A stretch of 6,074 bases of DNA. Source: Candidatus Gastranaerophilales bacterium (lineage in GTDB: Bacteria > Cyanobacteriota > Vampirovibrionia > Gastranaerophilales > JAQUYY01). Positions within the stretch are counted from its first letter, which is position 1. Every line of letters begins with the position of its first letter. Below are positions 1 to 5,889 of this stretch, one piece after another. The notes under the pieces were generated by a model. The model was given only the letters and a program-made list of their open reading frames with translations, was not told the DNA's origin and did no database searches. The position numbers were made by a program, and so were the translations under genes. The DNA lies in assembly GCA_028691575.1 (NCBI GenBank), contig JAQUYY010000116.1, positions 1 to 6,074 of the forward strand, read 5' to 3'.

Positions 1-1
1 G

Positions 2-457
2 CAAGGAATTATTACAGATAGAAACATTAAAGCTCTTTTTCCTTTTAAAAACGGGGTTTATAAAGTAAAACTTACTCAAAAAGATATAGTGGATGCGATA
101 AAAACTTCCGGACAAAATTCTAAAAATCCTGCCGATGATAAAGGAATATTGCAGGTAAGCGGAATTAATTATAAAATGAATAAAAAAGGCGAATTGCTGT
201 CTTTATCGATTAAAAATAAAAACGGGCAATTTGAAGAAGTTAATATTCAAAATCCTGATGCAAATAAAACATATTCAGCTGTGTACAACGGTTATTTATT
301 AAAAGGTAAAGAAAATATGTCCATGCTTAAAAAAAGCCAAGCCGATATTTTAGAAACATATAATTGGGAGCATACGGATGCTTTTATGGAATATGTTAAA
401 TCATTTAAAAACAATCCTGTTCCTATGAAAACTGATGGCAGAATTGAAATAGTTTAA
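2..457 (+). CDS. 5'-nucleotidase / UshA-family phosphohydrolase, C-terminal domain (5' end outside window)
   Basis: The reading frame is open from base 2 to the TAA at 455-457, giving 151 residues with no start needed; a GTG at 89 lies inside the domain and is not the true start. The residues match the substrate-binding C-terminal domain of the 5'-nucleotidase/UDP-sugar hydrolase family: a GIIT...LFPFKN segment at the left edge (family pattern G.IT..d...lPF.N), LQVSGINY in the middle, a YNGYLLKGK segment where the family has the 'Y.va.N.yla.GG' loop, and a final DGRI close to the C-terminus. Family members are exported and remove phosphate from nucleotides or cleave UDP-sugars, using an N-terminal metallophosphatase domain that would lie upstream of this window. 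Signal peptide and metal ligands therefore cannot be checked. The usual GGDG of the late loop is replaced by KGKENM, so the exact substrate is uncertain. Family assignment is fairly secure; specific substrate is not. Confidence 0.75.
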   Translation, partial: QGIITDRNIKALFPFKNGVYKVKLTQKDIVDAIKTSGQNSKNPADDKGILQVSGINYKMNKKGELLSLSIKNKNGQFEEVNIQNPDANKTYSAVYNGYLLKGKENMSMLKKSQADILETYNWEHTDAFMEYVKSFKNNPVPMKTDGRIEIV

Positions 458-482
458 ATAGTTGAAGTTAAAAATATATAAT
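453..482 (+). promoter_or_regulatory. Possible sigma70-type promoter for the pilin-like gene
   Basis: A perfect TATAAT is at 477-482, about 50 bp before the pilin-like ATG. The best -35 at a normal distance is TTTAAA at 453-458 (4 of 6 matches, 18-bp spacer), which overlaps the stop codon of the upstream gene. The region is very AT-rich, so a chance -10 match is quite possible. If real, it gives the pilin-like gene its own transcript starting near 489. Confidence 0.35.
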
Positions 483-523
483 TAGATTAAAATAAAAATA
501 ATTAATTTTAACTAATAAACTTT

Positions 524-527
524 GGAG
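524..527 (+). promoter_or_regulatory. Ribosome binding site deciding the pilin-like start
   Basis: GGAG lies 6 nt before the ATG at 534. The longest reading frame would begin at a TTG at 522, but that codon lies just before and overlapping this GGAG, so it cannot be served by it. The ATG at 534 is therefore the preferred start. A second in-frame ATG at 543 is 15 nt away and less well placed. Confidence 0.7.
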
Positions 528-533
528 TTTTGT

Positions 534-1199
534 ATGCAATTTATGAAAACTAAAAAAAACGGCTTCTCTTTAGCAGAAACGATGATAAGTCTTTTAATTG
601 TAAGTGTAATTATGGCAGCAACATTACCTGTTATAACCGTTAGAAAAAATACGGGTGGTGCAGGCAGCACAAAATGGTCGACAGCTGCTAATAATGCGGA
701 TATTTATTATTGTAACGGTGGAAATTGCAATGTTGGCATTGGTACCAACGCCCTGGGACAAAAATTATCCATAATGGACGGACAAATTCATTTGGGAATG
801 TCCTCTCCTAATCAAACCGAGATAGCTAAAATCAGGTTTGCCGAACATCCCAGTAATCATGCTTCGTCGTTTCTAGGAGCATTTATTGATTATGAGGCAA
901 ATGCCAATAAATTTTATATTGGTGTGCATAATACTGGAGACAGTAATCCGGCTAATGATATTGATGCAATAACAATTCTTAGAAGCAACGGATATGTTGG
1001 AATATTGGACACTACCCCAACAGTTCCTTTAGATGTAGCAGGGGCGATAAGTGCAACAGGAGCGATAACTACAACAGGAGCGATAAATGCAGCATCAGTT
1101 GTCTCAACAGCATATTCTGTCGGCGGAACTGCAGGAGTCAGCGGTACTTGTAGCGCTGTTACAGTTGTAAATGGTATAGTTACAGGATGTACTCCTTAA
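534..1199 (+). CDS. Type IV prepilin-like protein with tail-fibre-like repeat body
   Basis: 221 residues from ATG 534. The N-terminus is a class III (prepilin) signal: short basic leader MQFMKTKKNG, predicted cleavage between G10 and F11, the conserved Glu at position 5 of the mature protein (E15), then a hydrophobic helix to about residue 36 containing ATLP. This predicts processing by PilD-type peptidase and assembly into a type IV pilus or pseudopilus. The rest is not a normal pilin head. It has two copies of a pattern common in phage tail fibres and related surface fibres, WS...DIYY..NVGIGT..LGQKLS (about 48-78) and YVGILDTTPTVPLDVAG (154-170), with an FYIGVHNTGD...NDIDAIT segment between them. 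Next comes a low-complexity GAI repeat (170-187) and a C-terminal GTCSAVTVVNGIVTGC motif. Four cysteines (C60, C65, C206, C219) could form two disulphides. There is no S74 autoprotease domain. The role is inferred to be a minor or tip pilin, perhaps adhesive; the prepilin signal is the secure part. Confidence 0.75.
   Translation: MQFMKTKKNGFSLAETMISLLIVSVIMAATLPVITVRKNTGGAGSTKWSTAANNADIYYCNGGNCNVGIGTNALGQKLSIMDGQIHLGMSSPNQTEIAKIRFAEHPSNHASSFLGAFIDYEANANKFYIGVHNTGDSNPANDIDAITILRSNGYVGILDTTPTVPLDVAGAISATGAITTTGAINAASVVSTAYSVGGTAGVSGTCSAVTVVNGIVTGCTP
1041..1094 (+). repeat. Three-unit 18-bp in-frame tandem repeat in the pilin-like gene
   Basis: Units run 1041-1058, 1059-1076 and 1077-1094. Each begins GGRGCGATAA and ends in a variable ACA/GCA-rich part. 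They encode GAISAT, GAITTT and GAINAA, residues 170-187. Because the unit is a multiple of three, gain or loss of copies would keep the frame and simply lengthen or shorten the linker between the second fibre-like repeat and the C-terminal cysteine motif. Confidence 0.85.
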
Positions 1200-1246
1200 A
1201 ACATTTTTTACGGCTATGTCATAAAAATCTAATTTTCTTAACAATT

Positions 1247-1274
1247 TTGATAAAATTATTGTTAGTCATATAAT
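1247..1274 (+). promoter_or_regulatory. Sigma70-type promoter upstream of atpD
   Basis: TTGATA at 1247-1252 (5 of 6 to consensus) and a perfect TATAAT at 1269-1274 are separated by 16 bp. Transcription would start near 1281, leaving a leader of about 30 nt before the atpD ATG at 1310. The leader has only a weak Shine-Dalgarno candidate, GGGA at 1299-1302, 7 nt before the ATG. I see no convincing terminator between the pilin-like gene and this promoter, so some read-through from upstream is possible. Confidence 0.65.
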
Positions 1275-1309
1275 AATGAAATATGAAGTAGTAATCTTGG
1301 GATAAAATT

Positions 1310-2743
1310 ATGAACATAACAACCGAAGAAAAAACAATTGGTCTTGTAACTCAAGTAATTGGACCTGTAATTGACGTGGAATTTCCTTCAGGGGAATTGC
1401 CGGAAATTTATGATGCTTTGATAATTCAAGATACAGCATCAAACGGCAAAGAGTATAAAGTAACTACTGAAGTTCAACAACTGCTTGGTGAAAACAGAGT
1501 TCGTTCCGTTGCAATGTCAAGTACAGACGGTCTAACAAGAGGTATGAAAGTTTTTAATACTAAATCTCCCATAACAGTTCCTGTAGGAAAAGCTACTTTA
1601 GGAAGAATATTAAATGTTTTAGGTGAACCCGTTGATGAAAAAGGTGAAGTTGATACATCTGAAACTTTGCCGATTCACAGACCTTCCCCAAAATTAATTG
1701 ATCAAAATACTGATACTGAAATTTTTGAAACAGGCATAAAAGTAATTGATTTACTTCAGCCATATCCAAAGGGCGGTAAAATAGGTCTTTTTGGCGGTGC
1801 TGGTGTGGGAAAAACCGTTGTAATTATGGAATTAATCAATAATATTGCGCAAGAACACGGTGGAGTATCGGTTTTTGGAGGTGTTGGAGAAAGAACAAGA
1901 GAAGGAAACGATCTATGGAATGAAATGTCGGAATCCGGCGTAATTGATAAAGTTTCTCTTGTATACGGTCAGATGAATGAGCCTCCGGGAGCCAGAATGA
2001 GGGTTGGATTAACAGCTCTTACTGTAGCAGAGTACTTTAGAGATATTTCTAAACAAGACGTTTTATTATTTATTGACAATATATTCAGATTTACCCAAGC
2101 AGGCTCGGAAGTTTCTGCTTTATTGGGTCGTATGGCTAGTGCAGTAGGCTATCAGCCTACTTTGGCAAATGAAATGGGCGAATTGCAGGAAAGAATTACA
2201 AGTACAAAAGACGGCTCAATTACTTCCGTTCAGGCAATATATGTTCCTGCCGATGATTTGACGGATCCGGCTCCTGCAACGGCTTTTGCTCACCTTGATG
2301 CATCAACAGTACTTTCAAGACAAATTTCGTCTTTAGGAATTTATCCTGCTGTCGATCCTCTGGAAAGTACCAGTAAAGTGCTTGATCCAAGGATAATCGG
2401 TCAAGAACATTACGATGTTGCCCGTGGTGTTCAGCAAATTTTACAAAGATATAAAGATTTGCAAGATATTATCGCAATTCTCGGTATGGATGAGCTTTCA
2501 GAAGAAGATAAATTGATTGTTGCAAGAGCAAGAAAACTTCAAAAGTTCTTGAGCCAGCCATTCTTTGTTGCAGAACAATTTACAGGCATACAAGGTCGTT
2601 ATGTTAAACTTGAAGATACAATAAGAGATTTTAAAGAAATTTTGGAAGGTAAATATGATCATTTACCTGAACAGGCATTTTATATGGTCGGTTCTGTTGA
2701 AGAAGCCAAACAAAAAGCACAAGAAATGACTAAAGGCAGTTAA
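1310..2743 (+). CDS. atpD: F1Fo ATP synthase subunit beta
   Basis: This is the catalytic subunit of the F1 head on the cytoplasmic side of the membrane, making ATP from ADP and phosphate or hydrolysing ATP in reverse. At 477 residues it is the normal length. Order of features: N-terminal beta-barrel (about 10-85, GLVTQVIGPVIDVEF), Walker A GGAGVGKT (162-169, Lys168), the GERTREGNDL segment with the catalytic Glu194, Walker B LLFID (252-256), the ATP synthase alpha/beta signature PAVDPLESTS (346-355), and DELSEED (394-400), which pushes on gamma and contacts epsilon. All key residues are present. It is the first gene of a five-gene run and its stop is 2 bp from the atpC start. No atpA or atpG precedes it; beta and epsilon standing apart from the other subunits is the cyanobacterial arrangement. 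Identity is essentially certain. Confidence 0.98.
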   Translation: MNITTEEKTIGLVTQVIGPVIDVEFPSGELPEIYDALIIQDTASNGKEYKVTTEVQQLLGENRVRSVAMSSTDGLTRGMKVFNTKSPITVPVGKATLGRILNVLGEPVDEKGEVDTSETLPIHRPSPKLIDQNTDTEIFETGIKVIDLLQPYPKGGKIGLFGGAGVGKTVVIMELINNIAQEHGGVSVFGGVGERTREGNDLWNEMSESGVIDKVSLVYGQMNEPPGARMRVGLTALTVAEYFRDISKQDVLLFIDNIFRFTQAGSEVSALLGRMASAVGYQPTLANEMGELQERITSTKDGSITSVQAIYVPADDLTDPAPATAFAHLDASTVLSRQISSLGIYPAVDPLESTSKVLDPRIIGQEHYDVARGVQQILQRYKDLQDIIAILGMDELSEEDKLIVARARKLQKFLSQPFFVAEQFTGIQGRYVKLEDTIRDFKEILEGKYDHLPEQAFYMVGSVEEAKQKAQEMTKGS

Positions 2744-2745
2744 TT

Positions 2746-3156
2746 ATGGGCAATAAAAAGCTTAATTTGAAAATAATCACTCCTGAAAAAATTGTTGTTG
2801 AAAAGCAGGTAGATTCTGTTTATTCATTATCAGAAGATGGCGAAATGGGCATATTGCCTGACCATATTCCTTATATGACACCGTTAAAAATTGGTGTGAC
2901 AAGATATTTTGATAACGAAATAGTTGAATATATTTCAACAATAGGAGGAATACTTCAAGTAAGTGATAATAATGTTGTGATTTTAACAAATTCTGCTGAA
3001 TTTGGTGAAGAAATTGATATTCCACGGGCAAGAGCAGCAAAAGAAAGAGCCGAAGCAAGACTAGGTTCGGCAATAAAAGATGTTGATCTTGATCGGGCTC
3101 AAATTGCTTTATCAAGAGCAATGGCAAGAATAAAAGCAGCATCAAAAAGTCATTAG
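2746..3156 (+). CDS. atpC: F1Fo ATP synthase subunit epsilon
   Basis: This is the central-stalk subunit that joins gamma to the c-ring and can inhibit ATP hydrolysis through its C-terminal helices. At 136 residues it is the typical length. The N-terminal beta-sandwich (about 6-88) carries the family motif GEMGILPDH (32-40), the GG turn at 67-68 and NVVILTNSAEFGEEID (76-91). The C-terminal helical hairpin (about 93-132) is rich in Ala, Arg and Lys, starting DIPRARAAKERAEARL. The start ATG is 2 nt after the atpD stop, with AAAGG at 2732-2736 inside the atpD end as ribosome binding site, so translation is probably coupled to atpD. The stop codon overlaps the ribosome binding site of the next gene, linking the ATP synthase pair to the sugar-acid genes downstream. 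A long open frame on the opposite strand here is a Leu-rich shadow. Confidence 0.97.
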   Translation: MGNKKLNLKIITPEKIVVEKQVDSVYSLSEDGEMGILPDHIPYMTPLKIGVTRYFDNEIVEYISTIGGILQVSDNNVVILTNSAEFGEEIDIPRARAAKERAEARLGSAIKDVDLDRAQIALSRAMARIKAASKSH

Positions 3157-3165
3157 GAAAGAAAA

Positions 3166-3807
3166 ATGGATAAAAATAATAATCTAATAATAAAAAAAAT
3201 TTTAAAAGAAAAAATTTGGGGTGTAGTTAGAACCGATTGTAAAGAAAGAGCTCTTGATATTGCGCATGCTTTTGTTAATGGCGGGATTAAAGCAATTGAA
3301 ATAACTGTTGATTTCCCTGAAGCACCTCAGGTGATTGCTGAAATATCTAAAATAAAAGATATTTCAGTTGCCGCAGGTTCTATTATAACTACAAATCAAG
3401 CAGAGAAAGCCATTCATGCCGGTGCAGAGCTTTTGGTCTCACCTATTATGGAAATGAGCATTGTAAAACTTTGCAAAGGAGCAGGTTTGCCTCATATTTC
3501 TACTGCAGCAACTCCAACTGAAGCATATAATGCGTGGAAATTAGGTGTTAAATTAGTAAAATTCTTCCCTATCCATGTTCTTGGCGGGACTGAAATTATC
3601 AGAGATATTTTAAAAGCAATGCCGTTTTTACCGTTAATGCCAACAGGCGGTGTGCAGCCTGATACTTTTGTAGAATATTTAAAAGTAGGTTCACAAGCAG
3701 TTGGAATGGGAAAATGTTTTTATGAAAATGAAGAAAATGTTAATGTAATCACTCAAAAAGTAAAAGAAACAATAGCTTTAAAAGAAGCTTATTTAAATAA
3801 TAATTAA
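3166..3807 (+). CDS. eda: KDPG / 4-hydroxy-2-oxoglutarate aldolase family protein
   Basis: A class I, Schiff-base aldolase of the KDPG/KHG family (TIM barrel). Expected reaction: 2-keto-3-deoxy-6-phosphogluconate to pyruvate plus glyceraldehyde-3-phosphate, in the cytoplasm. At 213 residues it is full length. Visible family residues: GVVR near the N-terminus (19-22), general acid/base Glu45 in AIEIT, AAGS..T..QAEKAIHAGAELLVSP (69-93), TPTEAYNAW (116-124), the Schiff-base Lys132 in VKFFP, GG at 140-141 and PTGGV (159-163). Differences: the PG usually found before the 'TPTE' loop is ST here (112-113), and the usual GAGT is AAGS. The ATG at 3166 has AGGA at 3155-3158 overlapping the atpC stop. 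The adjacent 2-keto-3-deoxygluconate kinase strongly supports KDPG as substrate. The AW..G..LVKFFPI..LGG segment resembles, from memory, cyanobacterial members. A different 2-keto-acid substrate cannot be ruled out. Confidence 0.88.
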   Translation: MDKNNNLIIKKILKEKIWGVVRTDCKERALDIAHAFVNGGIKAIEITVDFPEAPQVIAEISKIKDISVAAGSIITTNQAEKAIHAGAELLVSPIMEMSIVKLCKGAGLPHISTAATPTEAYNAWKLGVKLVKFFPIHVLGGTEIIRDILKAMPFLPLMPTGGVQPDTFVEYLKVGSQAVGMGKCFYENEENVNVITQKVKETIALKEAYLNNN

Positions 3808-3817
3808 TTTAAAAATT

Positions 3818-3828
3818 AAGGAGTTGAG
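3818..3828 (+). promoter_or_regulatory. Unusually spaced ribosome binding site of the kinase gene
   Basis: A strong AAGGAG at 3818-3823 sits 14 nt before the ATG at 3838, longer than the usual 5-9 nt. A weaker GAG at 3826-3828 has a normal 9-nt gap. No in-frame ATG, GTG or TTG lies between AAGGAG and 3838, so the start is still 3838; the long spacer may lower or tune translation. Confidence 0.5.
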
Positions 3829-3837
3829 TTTTATTTT

Positions 3838-4770
3838 ATGGATAATTTGGATATTATATGTATTGGAGAAAGTTTAATAGAACTTTCTACTAATGAAAGT
3901 ATTACGCATACTGAATTTTTTAGTAAATATTATGGTGGCGATACAATAACAACAGCAGTTGCAGCTACAAAACTAGGATCGAAGGTTGGCTATATTTCAA
4001 GAATAGGAAACGATAATTTTAAAGATTTTTTGTTAGATTGCTGGCAGGCTGAAAATATTGATATAAGCAATGTGAAGTTGGTTGACGGAATTAACGGATT
4101 GTACTTTGTTTCCGTTCAAGAAAGCGGTCGGCGTGAATTTACATATTATAGAAGAAAAAGTGCTGCTACAAACCTTTCTATTGATGATATTGATTCTGAA
4201 TACATTGAAACTTCAGGAATTGTTTACTCAACAGGCATAACGCAATCTTTATCTTCTTTATCCAAAGAAGCTGTGAAAAAAGCGTTTTTCATTGCAAAGG
4301 GAAAAGGCATAAAAACAGCGTATGATCCTAATTACACCCCTAGGCTGTGGAATGTTGAAGAAGCAAAAGAAGCATTGGAAGAAATTATTGAAAATATTGA
4401 TATAATTTTCTTAAATACGAAACATGACGCCGAAAAATTGATAGAACTGACTTCTTGCGAAAAAATCATTAAATATTTCTGGGATAGAGGTGTTTCAATG
4501 GTTATTGTAAAAGAAGGCGAAGAAGGCTGTTTTGTCGGATATAACGGTGAAATTAATCATATTGATGCTGTTCATAACAATGTTGTAGACACAACATGTG
4601 CCGGAGATGCTTTTAACGGAGCATTTTTGCACGGAATTGCTTCGGGGTTAACTCCTTTTGAAGCCGGTAAATTGGCTGTCATTGTTTCAGGATTTCAAGT
4701 TCAAAAATTAGGTGCAATTAAATCCTTACCGTCAAAAGAAGAAGTTTTTGCCGAATTTGAAAGTGTATAA
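3838..4770 (+). CDS. kdgK: 2-keto-3-deoxygluconate kinase (PfkB/ribokinase family)
   Basis: Predicted to phosphorylate 2-keto-3-deoxygluconate with ATP to KDPG, the substrate of the aldolase encoded 30 bp upstream. At 310 residues it is full length for the PfkB fold. Visible features: IGESLIEL (9-16), sugar-binding GGDT (33-36), Tyr89 in the lid, YYRRKSAA (103-110), typical of 2-keto-3-deoxygluconate kinases, DPNYTPRLW (163-171), also typical of them, NT in the FLNTKHDAEKL stretch (191-201), VKEGEEG (224-230) and the C-terminal signature DTTCAGDAFNGAF (251-263) with catalytic base Asp257. Two departures from the common pattern: the Asn usual a few residues after GG is Thr38, and the first Gly of GAGD is Cys254. 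Both sites vary in the superfamily, so activity is likely kept. The gene ends 2 bp before csaB. Fructokinase is the main alternative, less likely given YYRR..SA and DPNY.PRLW. Confidence 0.87.
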   Translation: MDNLDIICIGESLIELSTNESITHTEFFSKYYGGDTITTAVAATKLGSKVGYISRIGNDNFKDFLLDCWQAENIDISNVKLVDGINGLYFVSVQESGRREFTYYRRKSAATNLSIDDIDSEYIETSGIVYSTGITQSLSSLSKEAVKKAFFIAKGKGIKTAYDPNYTPRLWNVEEAKEALEEIIENIDIIFLNTKHDAEKLIELTSCEKIIKYFWDRGVSMVIVKEGEEGCFVGYNGEINHIDAVHNNVVDTTCAGDAFNGAFLHGIASGLTPFEAGKLAVIVSGFQVQKLGAIKSLPSKEEVFAEFESV

Positions 4771-4772
4771 AA

Positions 4773-5822
4773 ATGGGTCAAAAAATCCTTATTTCAGGCT
4801 ATTTCGGACAAAATAACTTTGGCGATGAAACTATTTTAGAAGCAATGGTTAAAGATTTTTCTTCTTTAGAGCAAACTTCTGAAATAACTGTTATATCTGC
4901 AAATCCTAAGAAAACTTCTAATGAATATATCATCAAAAGCATTCATAAATTTGATTTTTTAAACATTTTAAAAAACATGTTCAATACTAACATCTATGTT
5001 AGTGGCGGAGGGAGTATTTTCCAGGATATTACAAGTTCCAAAAGTTTTTATTATTATGCTTTTTTACTTCTTTTAGCTTTTATTTTCGGCAAAAAAACTT
5101 GTATTTATGCTCAAGGAATCGGACCAATTAATAAAGTTTTAAATAAAAAAATCTTATTTTATCTTTTAAAAAAAGTTGATTTGATAACCGTTAGAGATGA
5201 AAAAAGTCAACAGTTGCTTGAAAATAATAAGATACAGACTTATTTATCAGCAGATAATGTGTGGAAAATGGTATTTAATAATTTTCATAATGCAAAAGAG
5301 TTCGTAGGTATTAATCTTCGACCTTCAAAATATTTAGATAACAGTAAAATCAAGGCAATAGCAGATATTATAGAAAAACATTTCAAAAATGAAAAAATTT
5401 GTCTGATTTCAATGCAAGATGCTCAAGACCTTGCTGTACTTGAAAAATTAGGAATTGCCTTAGTTCAAAAAAATATTGATACAGAAATCAGAAAAAACTT
5501 ATCTAAAACTGAAATTTTTGAAATTTTTGACAAATGTAAGTTTTTTATAGGAATGCGTTTTCATGCCTGTCTTATTGCCTGTAAGCTTGCAATTCCAATG
5601 GTTGCTTTATCTTATGATGTCAAAGTTGAAGAATTGGCAAAGGATGCAGGAATTTCGTTTCTTGATATAAAAGATATTTCTTTTGAAAATTTAGATGAAA
5701 ACATTAGTACGGTTACTCAACAAACAGATGAGTATATCAAAAACCTTAAAAAATATTCAGAAGAAAAATGCAAAGATGCTTCAAAAAATATTGATTTGTT
5801 TAAAAAAGAATTTTTGAGATAA
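4773..5822 (+). CDS. csaB: Polysaccharide pyruvyl transferase CsaB
   Basis: Predicted to transfer pyruvate from phosphoenolpyruvate as a ketal onto cell-wall polysaccharide. In characterised bacteria this modification is what SLH-domain S-layer proteins bind. 349 residues, usual family length, soluble GT-B-like fold. Motifs: GYFGQNNFGDE (9-19), SGGGSIFQDITSSKS followed by YYY (77-95), YAQGIGPI (112-119), RDEKS (141-145), SAD (159-161), GMRFHACLIA (260-269) with the conserved Arg and His, and SYDVKVEELA (280-289). The residue after SAD is Asn162 where Pro is usual. A hydrophobic stretch at about 95-106 is a normal buried helix of the family, not a clear membrane anchor. The start ATG is 2 nt after the kinase stop and has no good Shine-Dalgarno, suggesting translation coupled to kdgK. 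It is the last gene of the run. No SLH protein is encoded in the window, so its surface partner is inferred. Confidence 0.88.
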   Translation: MGQKILISGYFGQNNFGDETILEAMVKDFSSLEQTSEITVISANPKKTSNEYIIKSIHKFDFLNILKNMFNTNIYVSGGGSIFQDITSSKSFYYYAFLLLLAFIFGKKTCIYAQGIGPINKVLNKKILFYLLKKVDLITVRDEKSQQLLENNKIQTYLSADNVWKMVFNNFHNAKEFVGINLRPSKYLDNSKIKAIADIIEKHFKNEKICLISMQDAQDLAVLEKLGIALVQKNIDTEIRKNLSKTEIFEIFDKCKFFIGMRFHACLIACKLAIPMVALSYDVKVEELAKDAGISFLDIKDISFENLDENISTVTQQTDEYIKNLKKYSEEKCKDASKNIDLFKKEFLR

Positions 5823-5889
5823 ACAATTAAAAATCAATAATAATTTGATAAAATGTGATTTATATGATGAGTTTAAAGCTGTAGGACTT
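5823..5889. other. Convergent intergenic region, no gene seen
   Basis: 67 bp of AT-rich DNA between the csaB stop and the stop of the minus-strand gene. Only very short reading frames occur (ATG TGA at 5853; six codons from 5864). The best terminator-like structure is weak and AT-only: ACTTTT at 5886-5891 pairing with AAAAGT at 5905-5910, followed by a T run to 5914, which lies partly inside the minus-strand gene. I do not call it as a terminator. Confidence 0.5.

Noticed and set aside
487..511. Inverted repeat TTAAAAT / ATTTTAA upstream of the pilin-like gene
   Set aside because: Only A-T pairs, 7 bp, in a region almost entirely A and T; too weak for a terminator and not like a known operator.
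522..533. TTG start four codons upstream for the pilin-like protein
   Set aside because: It overlaps the Shine-Dalgarno of the ATG at 534 and would add residues MEFC before an already normal prepilin leader.
1185..1210. AGGA/TCCT mini-hairpin followed by an A/T run at the end of the pilin-like gene
   Set aside because: A 4-bp stem with the T run displaced; not convincing as an intrinsic terminator.
2777..3145. Open frame of 122 codons on the minus strand inside atpC
   Set aside because: Its translation is dominated by Leu, Gln and Tyr with no recognisable domain, and it is exactly antisense to a well-conserved atpC; a codon-bias shadow.
5844..5868. Possible plus-strand promoter: TTTGATAAAAT identical to the 11 bases at 1246-1256 upstream of atpD, followed by TATGAT at 5863-5868
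   Set aside because: The -35-like TTGATA and the -10-like TATGAT are only 12 bp apart, it lies between convergent genes, and nothing codable follows on the plus strand. Likely coincidence in AT-rich DNA, though an antisense RNA cannot be excluded.
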